Assembly (NCBI RefSeq): GCF_000814675.1
Contig: NZ_JWIG01000016.1
Span: 186,001-250,000 of the forward strand
Source: Pseudoalteromonas distincta
GTDB lineage: Bacteria; Pseudomonadota; Gammaproteobacteria; Enterobacterales; Alteromonadaceae
DNA length: 64,000 nt
Direction: 5' to 3'
Made by a program: the position numbers and the translations under genes. Below, in pieces: positions 36,284-45,064 of this stretch. A model generated the notes under the pieces. It was given only the letters and a program-made list of their open reading frames with translations. It searched no databases and was not told the DNA's origin. Position 1 is the stretch's first letter; every line of letters starts with the position of its first letter.

Positions 36284-37087
36284 CGCCACTGTTTGACGTG
36301 TAAGCGCTATTAGCTCACCGGATTGTGACCATATACAGCCATCTTCTAAACCATAGCCATCTTTTGAATGATGAGTGATTGCTTCAAAGCCAAGCCATTC
36401 GCCAGGTGATAAGTTTGGCTCTTGTACAAACTCTAAATACCATGACATGCTACTAGCTGGAGCGGGTTTTTTAAACATTTGTAATAACGTAGGTGGCCAT
36501 GCATCTGTTAATGCAATTACATGCGCTTCTGTTATTTGCTCTGGGGTGTGCTTAAAGCGCATCCAGCCCCCTAAGTGAGAAGTTTCTGCGCTGCTAAATG
36601 GCATGGCACCTTGTTGAGGGCATAAATCAACATGTTGAAAAAATTCAGGCATCTGGCCTTTAATAAAAGGTAGAGTATGGCGCTCGTCTACCGGTTTTAA
36701 CCCTAAAGACTTTGAAACAGGCACATTTACACCCGACTCTCTACTTTTAGCAAAACACGCTTGTACAATTACACACACTTGTTCATTTTGAATCGCTTTG
36801 GCGAGTACCTGTGTGCTGCTTTTACCTTGTCGTAATATTTCTACCGATAACGAAAAAGGAGTATCAGCTAGTAATGGCCCTACAAAATTTGTACTGAGTG
36901 AGAGTAGGCGACGATCATTAGATACTTTTCCTCTGATAGCTTGATACAACAGTGCGGCTGAGAGACCACCAAAAGCAGTTCTGCCTTGGCACCAGTTTTC
37001 TGGAAATTGCATTGTGCTAGTTAATTGTTCGGTATTGTCTAAACTTCCAATTTTTGCAGCTTGGAGAAGTAATTGTTCAAAATGCAT
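36272..37087 (-). CDS. TesB-like acyl-CoA thioesterase family protein
   Basis: A 271-residue double-hotdog protein. The N-terminal motif NWCQGRTAFGGLSAALLYQAI is typical of the thioesterase-like superfamily, followed by SLSTNFVGPLLADTPFSLSVEIL. The second half has MSWYLEFV and a conserved acidic end. Such enzymes cleave acyl-CoA to free acid and CoA in the cytoplasm; chain preference cannot be predicted. An AAAGGA site precedes the ATG. Convergent with, and overlapping, the binding-protein gene, and no terminator is visible between them. Confidence 0.82.
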   Translation of the reverse strand: MHFEQLLLQAAKIGSLDNTEQLTSTMQFPENWCQGRTAFGGLSAALLYQAIRGKVSNDRRLLSLSTNFVGPLLADTPFSLSVEILRQGKSSTQVLAKAIQNEQVCVIVQACFAKSRESGVNVPVSKSLGLKPVDERHTLPFIKGQMPEFFQHVDLCPQQGAMPFSSAETSHLGGWMRFKHTPEQITEAHVIALTDAWPPTLLQMFKKPAPASSMSWYLEFVQEPNLSPGEWLGFEAITHHSKDGYGLEDGCIWSQSGELIALTRQTVALFD

Positions 37088-37252
37088 GAAGATGTCCTTT
37101 TATAGTGCGATTTAATAAATTTATAACACAACCAAACTAGTCAGACCAGTAATTAAAAACGTCTCTGGCGGTGCAAAAATCACCATTCCTTACAATTATT
37201 AGGGTTATTTTGTAAATAAATCACAAAAAATGGATTTTTTTTCATTTTTACA

Positions 37253-37282
37253 GTTGAAATAAGTTTGGCGCATCCCTATTTA
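37253..37282 (+). promoter_or_regulatory. Sigma-32-type heat-shock promoter of dnaK
   Basis: TTGAAA at 37254-37259 and CCCTATTTA at 37274-37282 are separated by 14 bases. These closely match the sigma-32 elements CTTGAAA and CCCCATnTA and their usual spacing. The dnaK start is 47 bases downstream. Confidence 0.8.
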
Positions 37283-37328
37283 CTATGTCATCGAACGTAT
37301 TAACGAATATTGAAGTTGGAGAAGTTTC

Positions 37329-39245
37329 ATGGGTAAAATTATTGGAATCGATTTAGGTACTACAAACTCTTGTGTTGCAGTACTTGATGGTGGCAAAGCA
37401 CGTGTTATTGAAAACGCGGAAGGCGATCGCACAACCCCGTCTATTATTGCTTACACGCAAGACGGCGAAACATTAGTAGGTCAATCTGCTAAGCGTCAAG
37501 CGGTTACTAACCCGACAAACACATTATTTGCAATCAAGCGTTTAATTGGTCGTCGTTTTGAAGACGAAGAAGTACAACGCGATATCGGCATCATGCCGTT
37601 TAAAATCATCAAAGCTGATAACGGCGATGCATGGGTAGAAGCGGGTGGCGAAAAACGCGCTGCACCACAAATTTCTGCTGAAGTACTGAAAAAAATGAAG
37701 AAAACGGCAGAGGACTTCTTAGGTGAAGAAGTAACTGAAGCTGTAATCACAGTACCTGCATACTTTAACGATTCACAACGTCAAGCAACAAAAGATGCTG
37801 GTCGTATTGCGGGTCTTGAAGTTAAACGTATTATCAATGAGCCAACTGCTGCGGCACTTGCTTACGGTATGGATAAAAACCGTGGCGAAAACATCGTTGC
37901 AGTATATGACTTAGGTGGCGGTACTTTTGATTTATCAATCATTGAAATTGATGAAGTTGAAGGCGAGCACACTTTTGAAGTACTTGCTACAAACGGTGAT
38001 ACTCACTTAGGTGGTGAAGATTTCGATAACCGTGTAATCAACTACCTGGTAGCTGAATTCAAGAAAGATCAAGGTTTAGATTTAAAAACTGATCCTCTTG
38101 CAATGCAACGTGTTAAAGAAGCTGCTGAAAAAGCAAAAATTGAACTGTCATCTGCACAATCAACTGAAGTAAACCTTCCGTATGTAACTGCTGATGCATC
38201 TGGTCCTAAGCACATGAACGTGAAACTAACACGTGCTAAGCTTGAATCACTAGTTGAAGATTTAGTAACTAAATCTCTAGAGCCACTTAAACGTGCACTT
38301 GCTGATGCTGATTTATCAGTAAGCGACATCAACGATATTATTCTTGTTGGTGGCCAAACACGTATGCCTTTAGTACAAAAAACAGTTGCTGATTTCTTCG
38401 GTAAAGAACCACGTAAAGACGTAAACCCTGATGAAGCAGTTGCAGTAGGCGCAGCGATTCAAGGTGGGGTACTTGCTGGTGACGTTAAAGATGTACTATT
38501 ACTAGACGTTTCTCCATTATCTCTAGGTATTGAGACAATGGGCTCAGTAATGACTGCATTAATTGAGAAAAACACGACGATTCCTACTAAGAAATCGCAA
38601 ACATTCTCAACAGCTGAAGATAACCAATCTGCTGTAACAATTCACGTGTTACAAGGTGAGCGTAAACGTTCAAGCGACAATAAATCTCTAGGTCAATTTA
38701 ACCTAGAAGGTATTCGTCCAGCACAACGTGGTACACCGCAAATCGAAGTAACATTCGATGTTGATGCCGATGGTATCTTACATGTATCTGCGAAAGATAA
38801 AGATACAGGTAAAGAGCAAAAAATCACAATTCAAGCATCTTCAGGCTTAAGCGATGAAGAAGTTGAAAAAATGGTTCGTGATGCAGAAGCACATGCTGAA
38901 GACGATAAAAAGTTTGAAGAACTTGTAGCTGCTCGTAACCAAGCTGATGCTCTAGTACACGGTACTCGTAAGCAAATTGAAGAAGCTGGCGATGCATTAC
39001 CAAGCGAAGACAAAGAAGCGATTGAAGCGGCTGTTGTAGATTTAGAAGCTGCTATTAAGAGCGACAACAAAGAAGAGATTGAAGCTAAAACTCAAGCTCT
39101 TGCTGAAAAGTCTCAAAAACTAATGGAAATTGCACAAGCGAAAGCACAGCAAGGTTCAGCAGATGCAGGCGAGCAACAGCAATCAGCTAAGCAAGACGAC
39201 GACGTTGTTGATGCAGAGTTCGAAGAAGTGAAAGACGACAAGTAA
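37329..39245 (+). CDS. dnaK: Chaperone DnaK (Hsp70)
   Basis: A 638-residue ATP-dependent chaperone of normal length. The nucleotide-binding domain starts [17 protein letters not shown] and contains [14 protein letters not shown] and [13 protein letters not shown]. The linker [15 protein letters not shown] leads into the peptide-binding domain, and the helical lid ends with the acidic EEVKDDK tail. It binds unfolded cytoplasmic proteins with DnaJ and GrpE. GGAGAAG precedes the ATG. A sigma-32-like promoter lies upstream. dnaJ follows after 202 bases; grpE is not beside it. Confidence 0.99.
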   Translation: MGKIIGIDLGTTNSCVAVLDGGKARVIENAEGDRTTPSIIAYTQDGETLVGQSAKRQAVTNPTNTLFAIKRLIGRRFEDEEVQRDIGIMPFKIIKADNGDAWVEAGGEKRAAPQISAEVLKKMKKTAEDFLGEEVTEAVITVPAYFNDSQRQATKDAGRIAGLEVKRIINEPTAAALAYGMDKNRGENIVAVYDLGGGTFDLSIIEIDEVEGEHTFEVLATNGDTHLGGEDFDNRVINYLVAEFKKDQGLDLKTDPLAMQRVKEAAEKAKIELSSAQSTEVNLPYVTADASGPKHMNVKLTRAKLESLVEDLVTKSLEPLKRALADADLSVSDINDIILVGGQTRMPLVQKTVADFFGKEPRKDVNPDEAVAVGAAIQGGVLAGDVKDVLLLDVSPLSLGIETMGSVMTALIEKNTTIPTKKSQTFSTAEDNQSAVTIHVLQGERKRSSDNKSLGQFNLEGIRPAQRGTPQIEVTFDVDADGILHVSAKDKDTGKEQKITIQASSGLSDEEVEKMVRDAEAHAEDDKKFEELVAARNQADALVHGTRKQIEEAGDALPSEDKEAIEAAVVDLEAAIKSDNKEEIEAKTQALAEKSQKLMEIAQAKAQQGSADAGEQQQSAKQDDDVVDAEFEEVKDDK

Positions 39246-39317
39246 TTGTTGCTAACGCTTCTCGCTAGCCAAAAACACTTAACTCAATCGAGTGTTTAGG
39301 TTAGGATGAACAATTGA

Positions 39318-39348
39318 GGCGCGCGAGCAATAGCTTGTCGCGCCTTTT
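39318..39348 (+). terminator. Hairpin between dnaK and dnaJ
   Basis: GC-rich arms GGCGCG/CGCGCC with an inner CGAGC/GCTTG stem and an AATA loop, followed by TTTT. A smaller hairpin with AAACACT/AGTGTTT arms lies just upstream at about 39277-39301. It may lower dnaJ expression relative to dnaK. Confidence 0.65.
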
Positions 39349-39447
39349 GCATGTATTTAAGGTTTAAAAATTCAATGATAAATCGATGCGATTTATCGGT
39401 TTATCCAGCAGCTCACGCTGCAAACAGAAAAGAGTAGTGTGATAGAT

Positions 39448-40587
39448 ATGTCAAAACGCGATTATTACGAAGCCCTCGGCGTAAGCAAAGATGCGAGTGA
39501 GCGAGACATAAAAAAAGCGTATAAACGCTTAGCGATGAAATATCATCCAGATCGTACCGCAGGCGATAAAGAGCTTGAAACTAAATTTAAAGAAGTTAAA
39601 GAAGCTTACGAGATTTTAACTGATCCTCAAAAACGCCAAATGTATGACCAACATGGTCACGCGGCATTTGAGCAAGGCGGTGGTGGTGGTCATGGCGGCT
39701 TTGGTGGCGGTCATGGCGATTTTGGTGATGTATTTGGTGACGTATTTGGCGATATTTTTGGTGGCGGCGGTGGTCGACGTCAATCTCGTCAACAACGTGG
39801 TTCTGACTTACGTTACAACATGGACTTGAGCTTAGAAGAAGCGGTTCGTGGTAAAGAAGTTGAAATTAAAGTACCAACATGGGTGGGTTGTGAGCCGTGT
39901 GATGGCAGTGGTGCTAAAGCAGGTTCTAAGCCTAAAACATGTACTACATGTCATGGTGCTGGCCAAGTACAAATGCGCCAAGGTTTCTTTGCTGTTCAGC
40001 AAACGTGTCCAACGTGTCAGGGACAAGGTCAGATTATTTCAGACCCTTGTAACAAATGTCATGGTCAGGGCCGCGTAGAAAAAACTAAAACGCTTTCAGT
40101 TAAAATTCCAGCTGGCGTTGATACAGGAGACCGTATCCGCTTAACTGGTGAAGGTGAAGCCGGAATGCACGGCGCGCCATCTGGCGACTTGTACGTGCAA
40201 GTATCTGTTCGCGAACATGAAATATTTGTACGTGAAGCAAATAATTTATACTGTGAAGTACCAATTAGCTTTACAACAGCAGGTCTTGGTGGCGAAATTC
40301 AGGTGCCTACACTTGATGGTCGTGCAAAACTTAAAATACCTTCTGAAACGCAAACGGGCAAAATGTTCCGTATGCGTGGCAAAGGCGTTAAGTCTGTTCG
40401 AAGTGGTGCCCAAGGCGATCTAATTTGTAAGGTAGTAATCGAAACGCCAGTTAATCTTAACGAGCGTCAACGTGAACTACTGCAAGAGTTAGATGAAAGT
40501 ATGGGTACAGATAGCTCGAAAAATCGTCCTAAAGAGCAAGGCTTTTTTGACGGTGTTAAAAAGTTTTTTGATGATTTAACTAAGTAA
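39448..40587 (+). CDS. dnaJ: Co-chaperone DnaJ (Hsp40)
   Basis: A 379-residue type I J-protein. The J domain ([20 protein letters not shown], with the HPD motif in YHPDRTAG) stimulates DnaK. A Gly/Phe region with [14 protein letters not shown] follows, then four CxxCxGxG zinc repeats ([32 protein letters not shown]), and the substrate-binding C-terminal domains. I place the start at the ATG 39448 (MSKRDYYE) as in relatives, rather than the in-frame GTG at 39439. Terminator downstream. Confidence 0.97.
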   Translation: MSKRDYYEALGVSKDASERDIKKAYKRLAMKYHPDRTAGDKELETKFKEVKEAYEILTDPQKRQMYDQHGHAAFEQGGGGGHGGFGGGHGDFGDVFGDVFGDIFGGGGGRRQSRQQRGSDLRYNMDLSLEEAVRGKEVEIKVPTWVGCEPCDGSGAKAGSKPKTCTTCHGAGQVQMRQGFFAVQQTCPTCQGQGQIISDPCNKCHGQGRVEKTKTLSVKIPAGVDTGDRIRLTGEGEAGMHGAPSGDLYVQVSVREHEIFVREANNLYCEVPISFTTAGLGGEIQVPTLDGRAKLKIPSETQTGKMFRMRGKGVKSVRSGAQGDLICKVVIETPVNLNERQRELLQELDESMGTDSSKNRPKEQGFFDGVKKFFDDLTK

Positions 40588-40607
40588 ATTTAAATTATTA
40601 ATAATGA

Positions 40608-40636
40608 AACGGCGCTTTTTAGCGTCGTTTTTTTTG
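40608..40636 (+). terminator. Intrinsic terminator after dnaJ
   Basis: Arms AACGGCGCT/AGCGTCGTT (one G-U pair), TTTT loop, then an eight-base T-run. Confidence 0.88.
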
Positions 40637-40684
40637 CTTTAAATTTTATTTTTGTTACTGTTAAAAAAAACACGATTAAATAGT

Positions 40685-41146
40685 ATGACCCCAGCAATCG
40701 AATTACTTAAAAAACAAAAAATCCCCTTTGAAGTACTCAGTTACGAACACGATGCAGGTAATAGTCAATATGGGCTTGAAGCTGTTGAAAAGTTAAATTT
40801 AGATAGCGCCCAAGTATATAAAACCCTCGTTCTTGAAACACACGAAAGGCAGCTAATTGTTGCTGTTACTCCTGTGTCGCAACAAGTTAACTTAAAACAG
40901 TTAGCAAAATTATGTGGTGCCAAAAAAGTAGCCATGGCTGCCCCGCAAAAAGTTCAAGCTAGCACTGGTTATATTTTAGGTGGAGTAAGTCCACTTGGGC
41001 AAAAAAAACGCTTAGCTACGTTTATTCATAGTAGTGCTTCACTTTTTGATACTATTTATGTGAGCGCCGGAAAGCGAGGTTTAGAAATCGCACTCTCCCC
41101 AACTAATTTAGCGGCGTTAACTAGCGCTAAATTTGGCGATTTATAG
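40685..41146 (+). CDS. ybaK: Cys-tRNA(Pro)/Cys-tRNA(Cys) deacylase, YbaK/EbsC type
   Basis: A protein of about 153 residues in the YbaK family, which hydrolyses mis-charged Cys-tRNA(Pro). It has TPAIELLKKQKIPFEVLSYEH at the start, the catalytic lysine region AAQVYKTLVLE-like (here SAQVYKTLVLETH), and GYILGGVSPLGQKKRL containing the family GGxSPxGQ motif. The frame is open from 40652, but the first ATG with a family-like N-terminus is at 40685. Confidence 0.92.
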   Translation: MTPAIELLKKQKIPFEVLSYEHDAGNSQYGLEAVEKLNLDSAQVYKTLVLETHERQLIVAVTPVSQQVNLKQLAKLCGAKKVAMAAPQKVQASTGYILGGVSPLGQKKRLATFIHSSASLFDTIYVSAGKRGLEIALSPTNLAALTSAKFGDL

Positions 41147-41254
41147 CCTTTATTTTTAAAATTACTCTCCATAAAGGCAATTAACTCAAGTTAAGCAATT
41201 TGCTCAATACCTTATTTGTAACTACATTGAGAGTATCTTTATACCGTTAATATT

Positions 41255-41272
41255 TAATACCAAACGGTATTA
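41255..41272. repeat. Short palindrome related to ATACCA-ended repeats
   Basis: TAATACC-AAAC-GGTATTA is a perfect 7-base inverted repeat, nested in a wider one (ATACCGTT at 41241 with AACGGTAT at 41263). The ATACCA core matches the ends of the MITE-like element at 42259, so this may be a solo end or a repressor site upstream of the DUF1761 gene. Confidence 0.4.
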
Positions 41273-41296
41273 CACATTTTGTATACGGCTGTTTGT

Positions 41297-41701
41297 ATGA
41301 ACCTTTTAGATGTAGATTATTTTGCAATACTGGTGGCTGCACTGTCTTCTTTTATGCTTGGCGGCATATGGTACTCAAAAGCACTCTTTAAAAACGCTTG
41401 GCTAGAAAGTATTGGCTTAACTGACCTTGATTTACAATCAGCCAATCCTAAGTTGATATTTGGCGGCAGCTTCTTTTTAGTATTTATAGCGGCTTTAATG
41501 TTGTCTCTATTTTTAGGTAAAGACGCAAGCTTAGTTGAGTGTATAGGAACAGGCTTTGTAATCGGCTTTTTTTGGATCAGTAGTTCACTAGGATTAAGTT
41601 ATATATTTGAGCAACGCCCTTTAAAGCTATTTTTAATTAATGGGAGTTACTGTATTTTACAGTTTTCGTTAATGGGGCTTATTTTAGGTATTTGGCCGTA
41701 A
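41297..41701 (+). CDS. DUF1761 membrane protein
   Basis: A 134-residue inner-membrane protein with four helices. The DUF1761 N-terminus is clear: VDYFAILVAALSSFMLGGIWYSKALF. It has no known function. I chose the ATG at 41297 (MNLLDVDYF); the frame extends six codons further to a TTG without support. It seems monocistronic. Confidence 0.78.
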   Translation: MNLLDVDYFAILVAALSSFMLGGIWYSKALFKNAWLESIGLTDLDLQSANPKLIFGGSFFLVFIAALMLSLFLGKDASLVECIGTGFVIGFFWISSSLGLSYIFEQRPLKLFLINGSYCILQFSLMGLILGIWP

Positions 41702-41793
41702 GGGTTGAGTAGCCGTTAATGCCCGGTTTGATTCTTACCTGAGAGTAGAGTAGGTTTATATAATCGTATTTACATGATCTGGTAGCAGTATTA

Positions 41794-42162
41794 ATGAAAA
41801 TATTAGTTGTTGATGATATGCCGCTCATGCGTCATGTTTTAATTAATATGCTAAGAAAGTTGGAGTATTGCAATATCGTTGAAGCTACAGATGGATTACA
41901 AGCTTTGGCTTTATTACGTGATCAGCATTTCGATTTGGTTATAACAGATCTTCATATGCCAAAAATGGATGGTGTTGATTTACTCACAAACATTCGAAAA
42001 GACACAGCCCTTGCTGATATTCCTGTGTTGATGGTTACCTGTGAGGATAGTACAGATAAAGTTAAGCAAGTTATTGCAGCTAAAGTATCGGGGTTTATAA
42101 TCAAACCTTTTAATATGAATGTATTATCATCTCAATTAAACCGCTTCTTTTTCAAAGATTAG
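41794..42162 (+). CDS. Single-domain CheY-like response regulator
   Basis: A 122-residue protein that is only a receiver domain. It shows the acidic pocket Asp7-Asp8, phospho-acceptor Asp52 (LVITDLHMPKMDG), switch Thr82 and Lys104 (FIIKPF). No output domain is present. It could act by protein contact as in CheY, or be a phosphorelay intermediate. No kinase gene is adjacent, so its partner is elsewhere. The start has a poor ribosome site. Confidence 0.9.
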   Translation: MKILVVDDMPLMRHVLINMLRKLEYCNIVEATDGLQALALLRDQHFDLVITDLHMPKMDGVDLLTNIRKDTALADIPVLMVTCEDSTDKVKQVIAAKVSGFIIKPFNMNVLSSQLNRFFFKD

Positions 42163-42466
42163 GTTATATTTTTCATCATCATTAAATTATTATGAGCTCA
42201 CTTTAATAATCATACCGCGTAAAAATTCTAAAACCCAGTGGTCACCTTTATCTACCTAATACCAATGAGCAATAAACTTAATCATTTTGTGAGGCTAAAT
42301 GTGTCGCTCCCTGCGAAAAAAAATTCTCATTTAGAACAGTTAAATAGCGAATTTTTTGCCTAGCTATCAACACGTTTTTCTATCCTCAAATAGATCACTT
42401 AATTAAACGAATTGCTATAAACTGGTATCATAAAGAATAATTTTTTATATAGTACTGAAGGACTTA
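42163..42466. other. Intergenic region holding a MITE-like repeat
   Basis: Between the response regulator and the zinc-ribbon gene. Most of it (42259-42428) is the MITE-like element described separately; the rest is AT-rich spacer with an AAGGA ribosome site at the right end. Confidence 0.5.
42259..42428. repeat. MITE-like intergenic element with ATACCA ends
   Basis: A 170-base non-coding segment bounded by ATACCA and TGGTAT, with a second inner matching pair (GCAAT 42269-42273 and ATTGC 42411-42415). The interior has no open frame and differs in texture from the neighbouring genes. Such short repeats with ATACCA ends are common between genes in Alteromonadales, as far as I recall. No target duplication is obvious. 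Confidence 0.5.
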
Positions 42467-42718
42467 ATGGCAAAACCTAATAAAAAAGGCCCCACTAAAA
42501 CGGTCGATATTTTTTGCTCTGCTTGTAAAGCTTCCTTATTTAAGTATCGAAAAGGAGGCAAAGGAGCATTAGTTAAGTGTTTTAAAGAGCGTATTAGTCA
42601 AGACTTTACACACGAGCCCTGTATTTGCCCTAATTGCAGTCGGCCTTTTGCCCGAGAAGCGATTATTCGTGGTGCACCTGCCTATAAAATAATTGGTGGC
42701 AAAGTAACTTTTAAATAA
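42467..42718 (+). CDS. Small zinc-ribbon-like protein
   Basis: An 83-residue basic protein with cysteine pairs IFCSACKASLFKY and CICPNCSRPFAR, consistent with one zinc ribbon, and the conserved-looking AYKIIGGKVTFK end. AAGGA precedes the ATG. I do not recognise a named function; by composition it might bind RNA or DNA. It stands alone. Confidence 0.7.
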   Translation: MAKPNKKGPTKTVDIFCSACKASLFKYRKGGKGALVKCFKERISQDFTHEPCICPNCSRPFAREAIIRGAPAYKIIGGKVTFK

Positions 42719-42879
42719 TTCAGATACAGTAAAATTTCTTCATACGGACATATGGCCTTGTTAGAATTTATCATATTGATAGAATCGCTCGGTTTGCTGT
42801 TTCAATGAATGAAAAAATACCCTCCCCATGGATCGGGCCAGTTTATTGGGTTATTTAAAAATGGATAAAGGATAGTTTC

Positions 42880-43143
42880 GTGATAGCACTCTTATTTGAC
42901 ATCATAGGTATGACAGGTACTTTTTTAGTAGTTGGTTCATTTTTCTTACTGCAGCTAGGAAAAACGTCCCCATCTAGCCTAACGTATAATATGATGAATT
43001 TAACAGGGGCGATTTTGTTGTTAATTAGCCTTTGCTATAACTTTAATTTAGCTAGCTTTGTGATAGAAATATTTTGGATAGCTGCTTCATTAATTGGTTT
43101 ATACAAATACCTAAAAAACAGATCAGCTTTAGCTACAAATTAA
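42880..43143 (+). CDS. CBU_0592-like small membrane protein
   Basis: An 87-residue protein with three hydrophobic helices: GMTGTFLVVGSFFLLQLG, YNMMNLTGAILLLISLCYNF and FVIEIFWIAASLIGLYKYL. The pattern matches the CBU_0592-like family of unknown function. The start is a GTG with AGGA seven bases upstream. A strong terminator follows. Confidence 0.72.
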   Translation: MIALLFDIIGMTGTFLVVGSFFLLQLGKTSPSSLTYNMMNLTGAILLLISLCYNFNLASFVIEIFWIAASLIGLYKYLKNRSALATN

Positions 43144-43171
43144 TAACGTATTAATTTTGTTCTAAACCTTA

Positions 43172-43207
43172 AACACTGCAAGCACACCTGTTTGCGGTGT
43201 TTTTTGT
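43172..43207 (+). terminator. Intrinsic terminator
   Basis: Arms AACACTGCAA/TTGCGGTGTT with a ten-base loop, then a T-run, after the small membrane protein gene. Confidence 0.85.
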
Positions 43208-43333
43208 TTTTAGGACTAGATTTAATTAACAAGTATAATTAAATTCATTTGTTAACAAAAAGTTTATATCCCTGCCTCATATAAGTCGTTACACTAGCGA
43301 CCTTAAATTTTTAGGCTATTTCTCGGGTAGGCC

Positions 43334-45064
43334 ATGTTTACGTTTTCTAAAAAAATAATTACAGTATGTATATTATTAGTATTAATTTTGGTTGTTACAT
43401 TTTGGGTAGGCCGCGCTCACGATATTGAAAAAGCAACAGCTCAAGCGCAGCGTCAGGTTACTCAATTAAATAATTACATTGATACTGAACTCGCTCGTTT
43501 TTCGGCTATTCCCCAGCTACTTACTTATAATCAGTTAATGATTGAATTTGCAAACGGCGACCAAGCCCATTACAACGCTATAAATAACTACTTAGCTGAT
43601 ATACAACAAGCCAGTGGTGCATCAGATATATTTGTACTTAATGCCCAGGGCGCAGTTACGGCAAGTAGTAACTGGCAAGCCGATTACACATTTTTAGGCA
43701 GTAACTTTGCCTTTAGACCTTACTTTAAGCGTGCATTTGCAGGTGAAAAAGTGGCCTACTTTGCACTAGGTATGCGTTCAAAAGAGCGTGGTATTTATTT
43801 TTCGCAGGCTGTTTATCACGACAACAAAGCGGTTGGTGTTGTTGTATTAAAAGTGAATGTAAGCAAATTTGAAAACGACAGAGAGCTTTTAAATACATCT
43901 AAAGGTAGCCATTTTTATTTAGAGCTTAGTGATAATGTAATTGCGATGTCTGATATGCAAACATGGCGTTTAAATAGCTTCAGCGAGTTTGATATAACAA
44001 AGCGACGTAATATAAAATTACGCCGTGCCTATTTAGATCATCAACCTGTATATATTAAGCAATTTCAATATAAGAGCCAGGGTATTTCGCATTTTAAAAT
44101 TAATAAAAACCTCTATGTGAGTGCGACAAAACCATTGCGTTACTTTAGTGCACATATGAACGTACTTGTTGATATAACAAAAGTAAATTCAGCTCAATTA
44201 ATACGCTTGTTTTGGGCATTTAGCATTTATGCTTTAGTTATGATTGTTGGTTATAGTTTACTTGCTCGTTTTGCGGGTTATAAAAAGCTCGTTTACTCTA
44301 GGCATAGTCTTGAGCAAAAAGTGATTGAGCGCACACAAGAGCTCGAGAAAACGCAAGTTGCATTAGTTCAATCAGCAAAACTTGCAACAATTGGGCAGTT
44401 AAGCGCAGGTATTAATCACGAAATAAACCAGCCCCTTAGCGCTATGAATACATACCTAGCAAGCGCCAAGCGTTTACTCGCTAAGCAAAATTACACCGCA
44501 CTTGGCGAAAGCATAACGGTGATTGAGGGGCTTGTAGGTCGCGTACACAAAATAGTGGGGCAGCTAAAACATTTTAGCAAACCATCACAAACTCAATTAA
44601 GGCCTTATCCGTTAGCTGGTTTATTAAATAACGCCTTAATGATTGCCAGCTCACAACTAAAGCAAGATAACGTACACGTAGAGCAGCCTAATTTAGATAG
44701 TGGGTTAATAGTGTGGGTTGATTCACTTAAATTTGAGCAAGTGTTGGTTAACTTAATAACTAACGCGAGCCAAGCTATGAATGGCGCAATAATACGTAAA
44801 TTAAGTTTTAATGTTGAGTGCTTTGATAACCGAGTAAAACTCTCAATTTTAGATACAGGGCCTGGAATAGAGCAACATGCTTTTGGTAATATTTTCGAAC
44901 CTTTTTATAGTACTAAAGAGAGTAACGGCTTAGGCCTTGGATTATCTATTTCAAAACAAATCATTGACTCGTTTAATGGCTCTTTAAGTGCGCACAATCG
45001 ACTGCAAGGCGGGGCTGAGTTTATAATCAGTCTATCAAGCACGCAGGATAAAACCGATGATTGA
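43334..45064 (+). CDS. dctB: DctB-type sensor histidine kinase
   Basis: A 576-residue membrane kinase. A membrane helix at about 8-25 is followed by a long periplasmic double-Cache-like sensor (about 30-285, with DIFVLNAQGAVTASSNW and FRPYFKRAFAG typical of DctB). Then come a second helix (about 291-312), a short coiled coil, the H-box AGINHEINQPLSA with His362, and the ATP-binding domain (NLITNASQAM, DTGPGIEQHAF, GLGLGLSISKQII). It likely senses C4-dicarboxylates and phosphorylates the overlapping response regulator. The overlap is eight bases. Confidence 0.9.
   Translation: MFTFSKKIITVCILLVLILVVTFWVGRAHDIEKATAQAQRQVTQLNNYIDTELARFSAIPQLLTYNQLMIEFANGDQAHYNAINNYLADIQQASGASDIFVLNAQGAVTASSNWQADYTFLGSNFAFRPYFKRAFAGEKVAYFALGMRSKERGIYFSQAVYHDNKAVGVVVLKVNVSKFENDRELLNTSKGSHFYLELSDNVIAMSDMQTWRLNSFSEFDITKRRNIKLRRAYLDHQPVYIKQFQYKSQGISHFKINKNLYVSATKPLRYFSAHMNVLVDITKVNSAQLIRLFWAFSIYALVMIVGYSLLARFAGYKKLVYSRHSLEQKVIERTQELEKTQVALVQSAKLATIGQLSAGINHEINQPLSAMNTYLASAKRLLAKQNYTALGESITVIEGLVGRVHKIVGQLKHFSKPSQTQLRPYPLAGLLNNALMIASSQLKQDNVHVEQPNLDSGLIVWVDSLKFEQVLVNLITNASQAMNGAIIRKLSFNVECFDNRVKLSILDTGPGIEQHAFGNIFEPFYSTKESNGLGLGLSISKQIIDSFNGSLSAHNRLQGGAEFIISLSSTQDKTDD

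Noticed and set aside
37271..37280. GCATCC near the dnaK promoter as a third ECF site
   Set aside because: It lacks the T-run and the CGTT at 14 bases, and overlaps a good sigma-32 -10 element.
38069..38332. Antisense open frame inside dnaK (and similar ones over dnaJ, hmgA and the efflux genes)
   Set aside because: These follow from codon bias of the real genes on the other strand; no ribosome sites or family-like residues.
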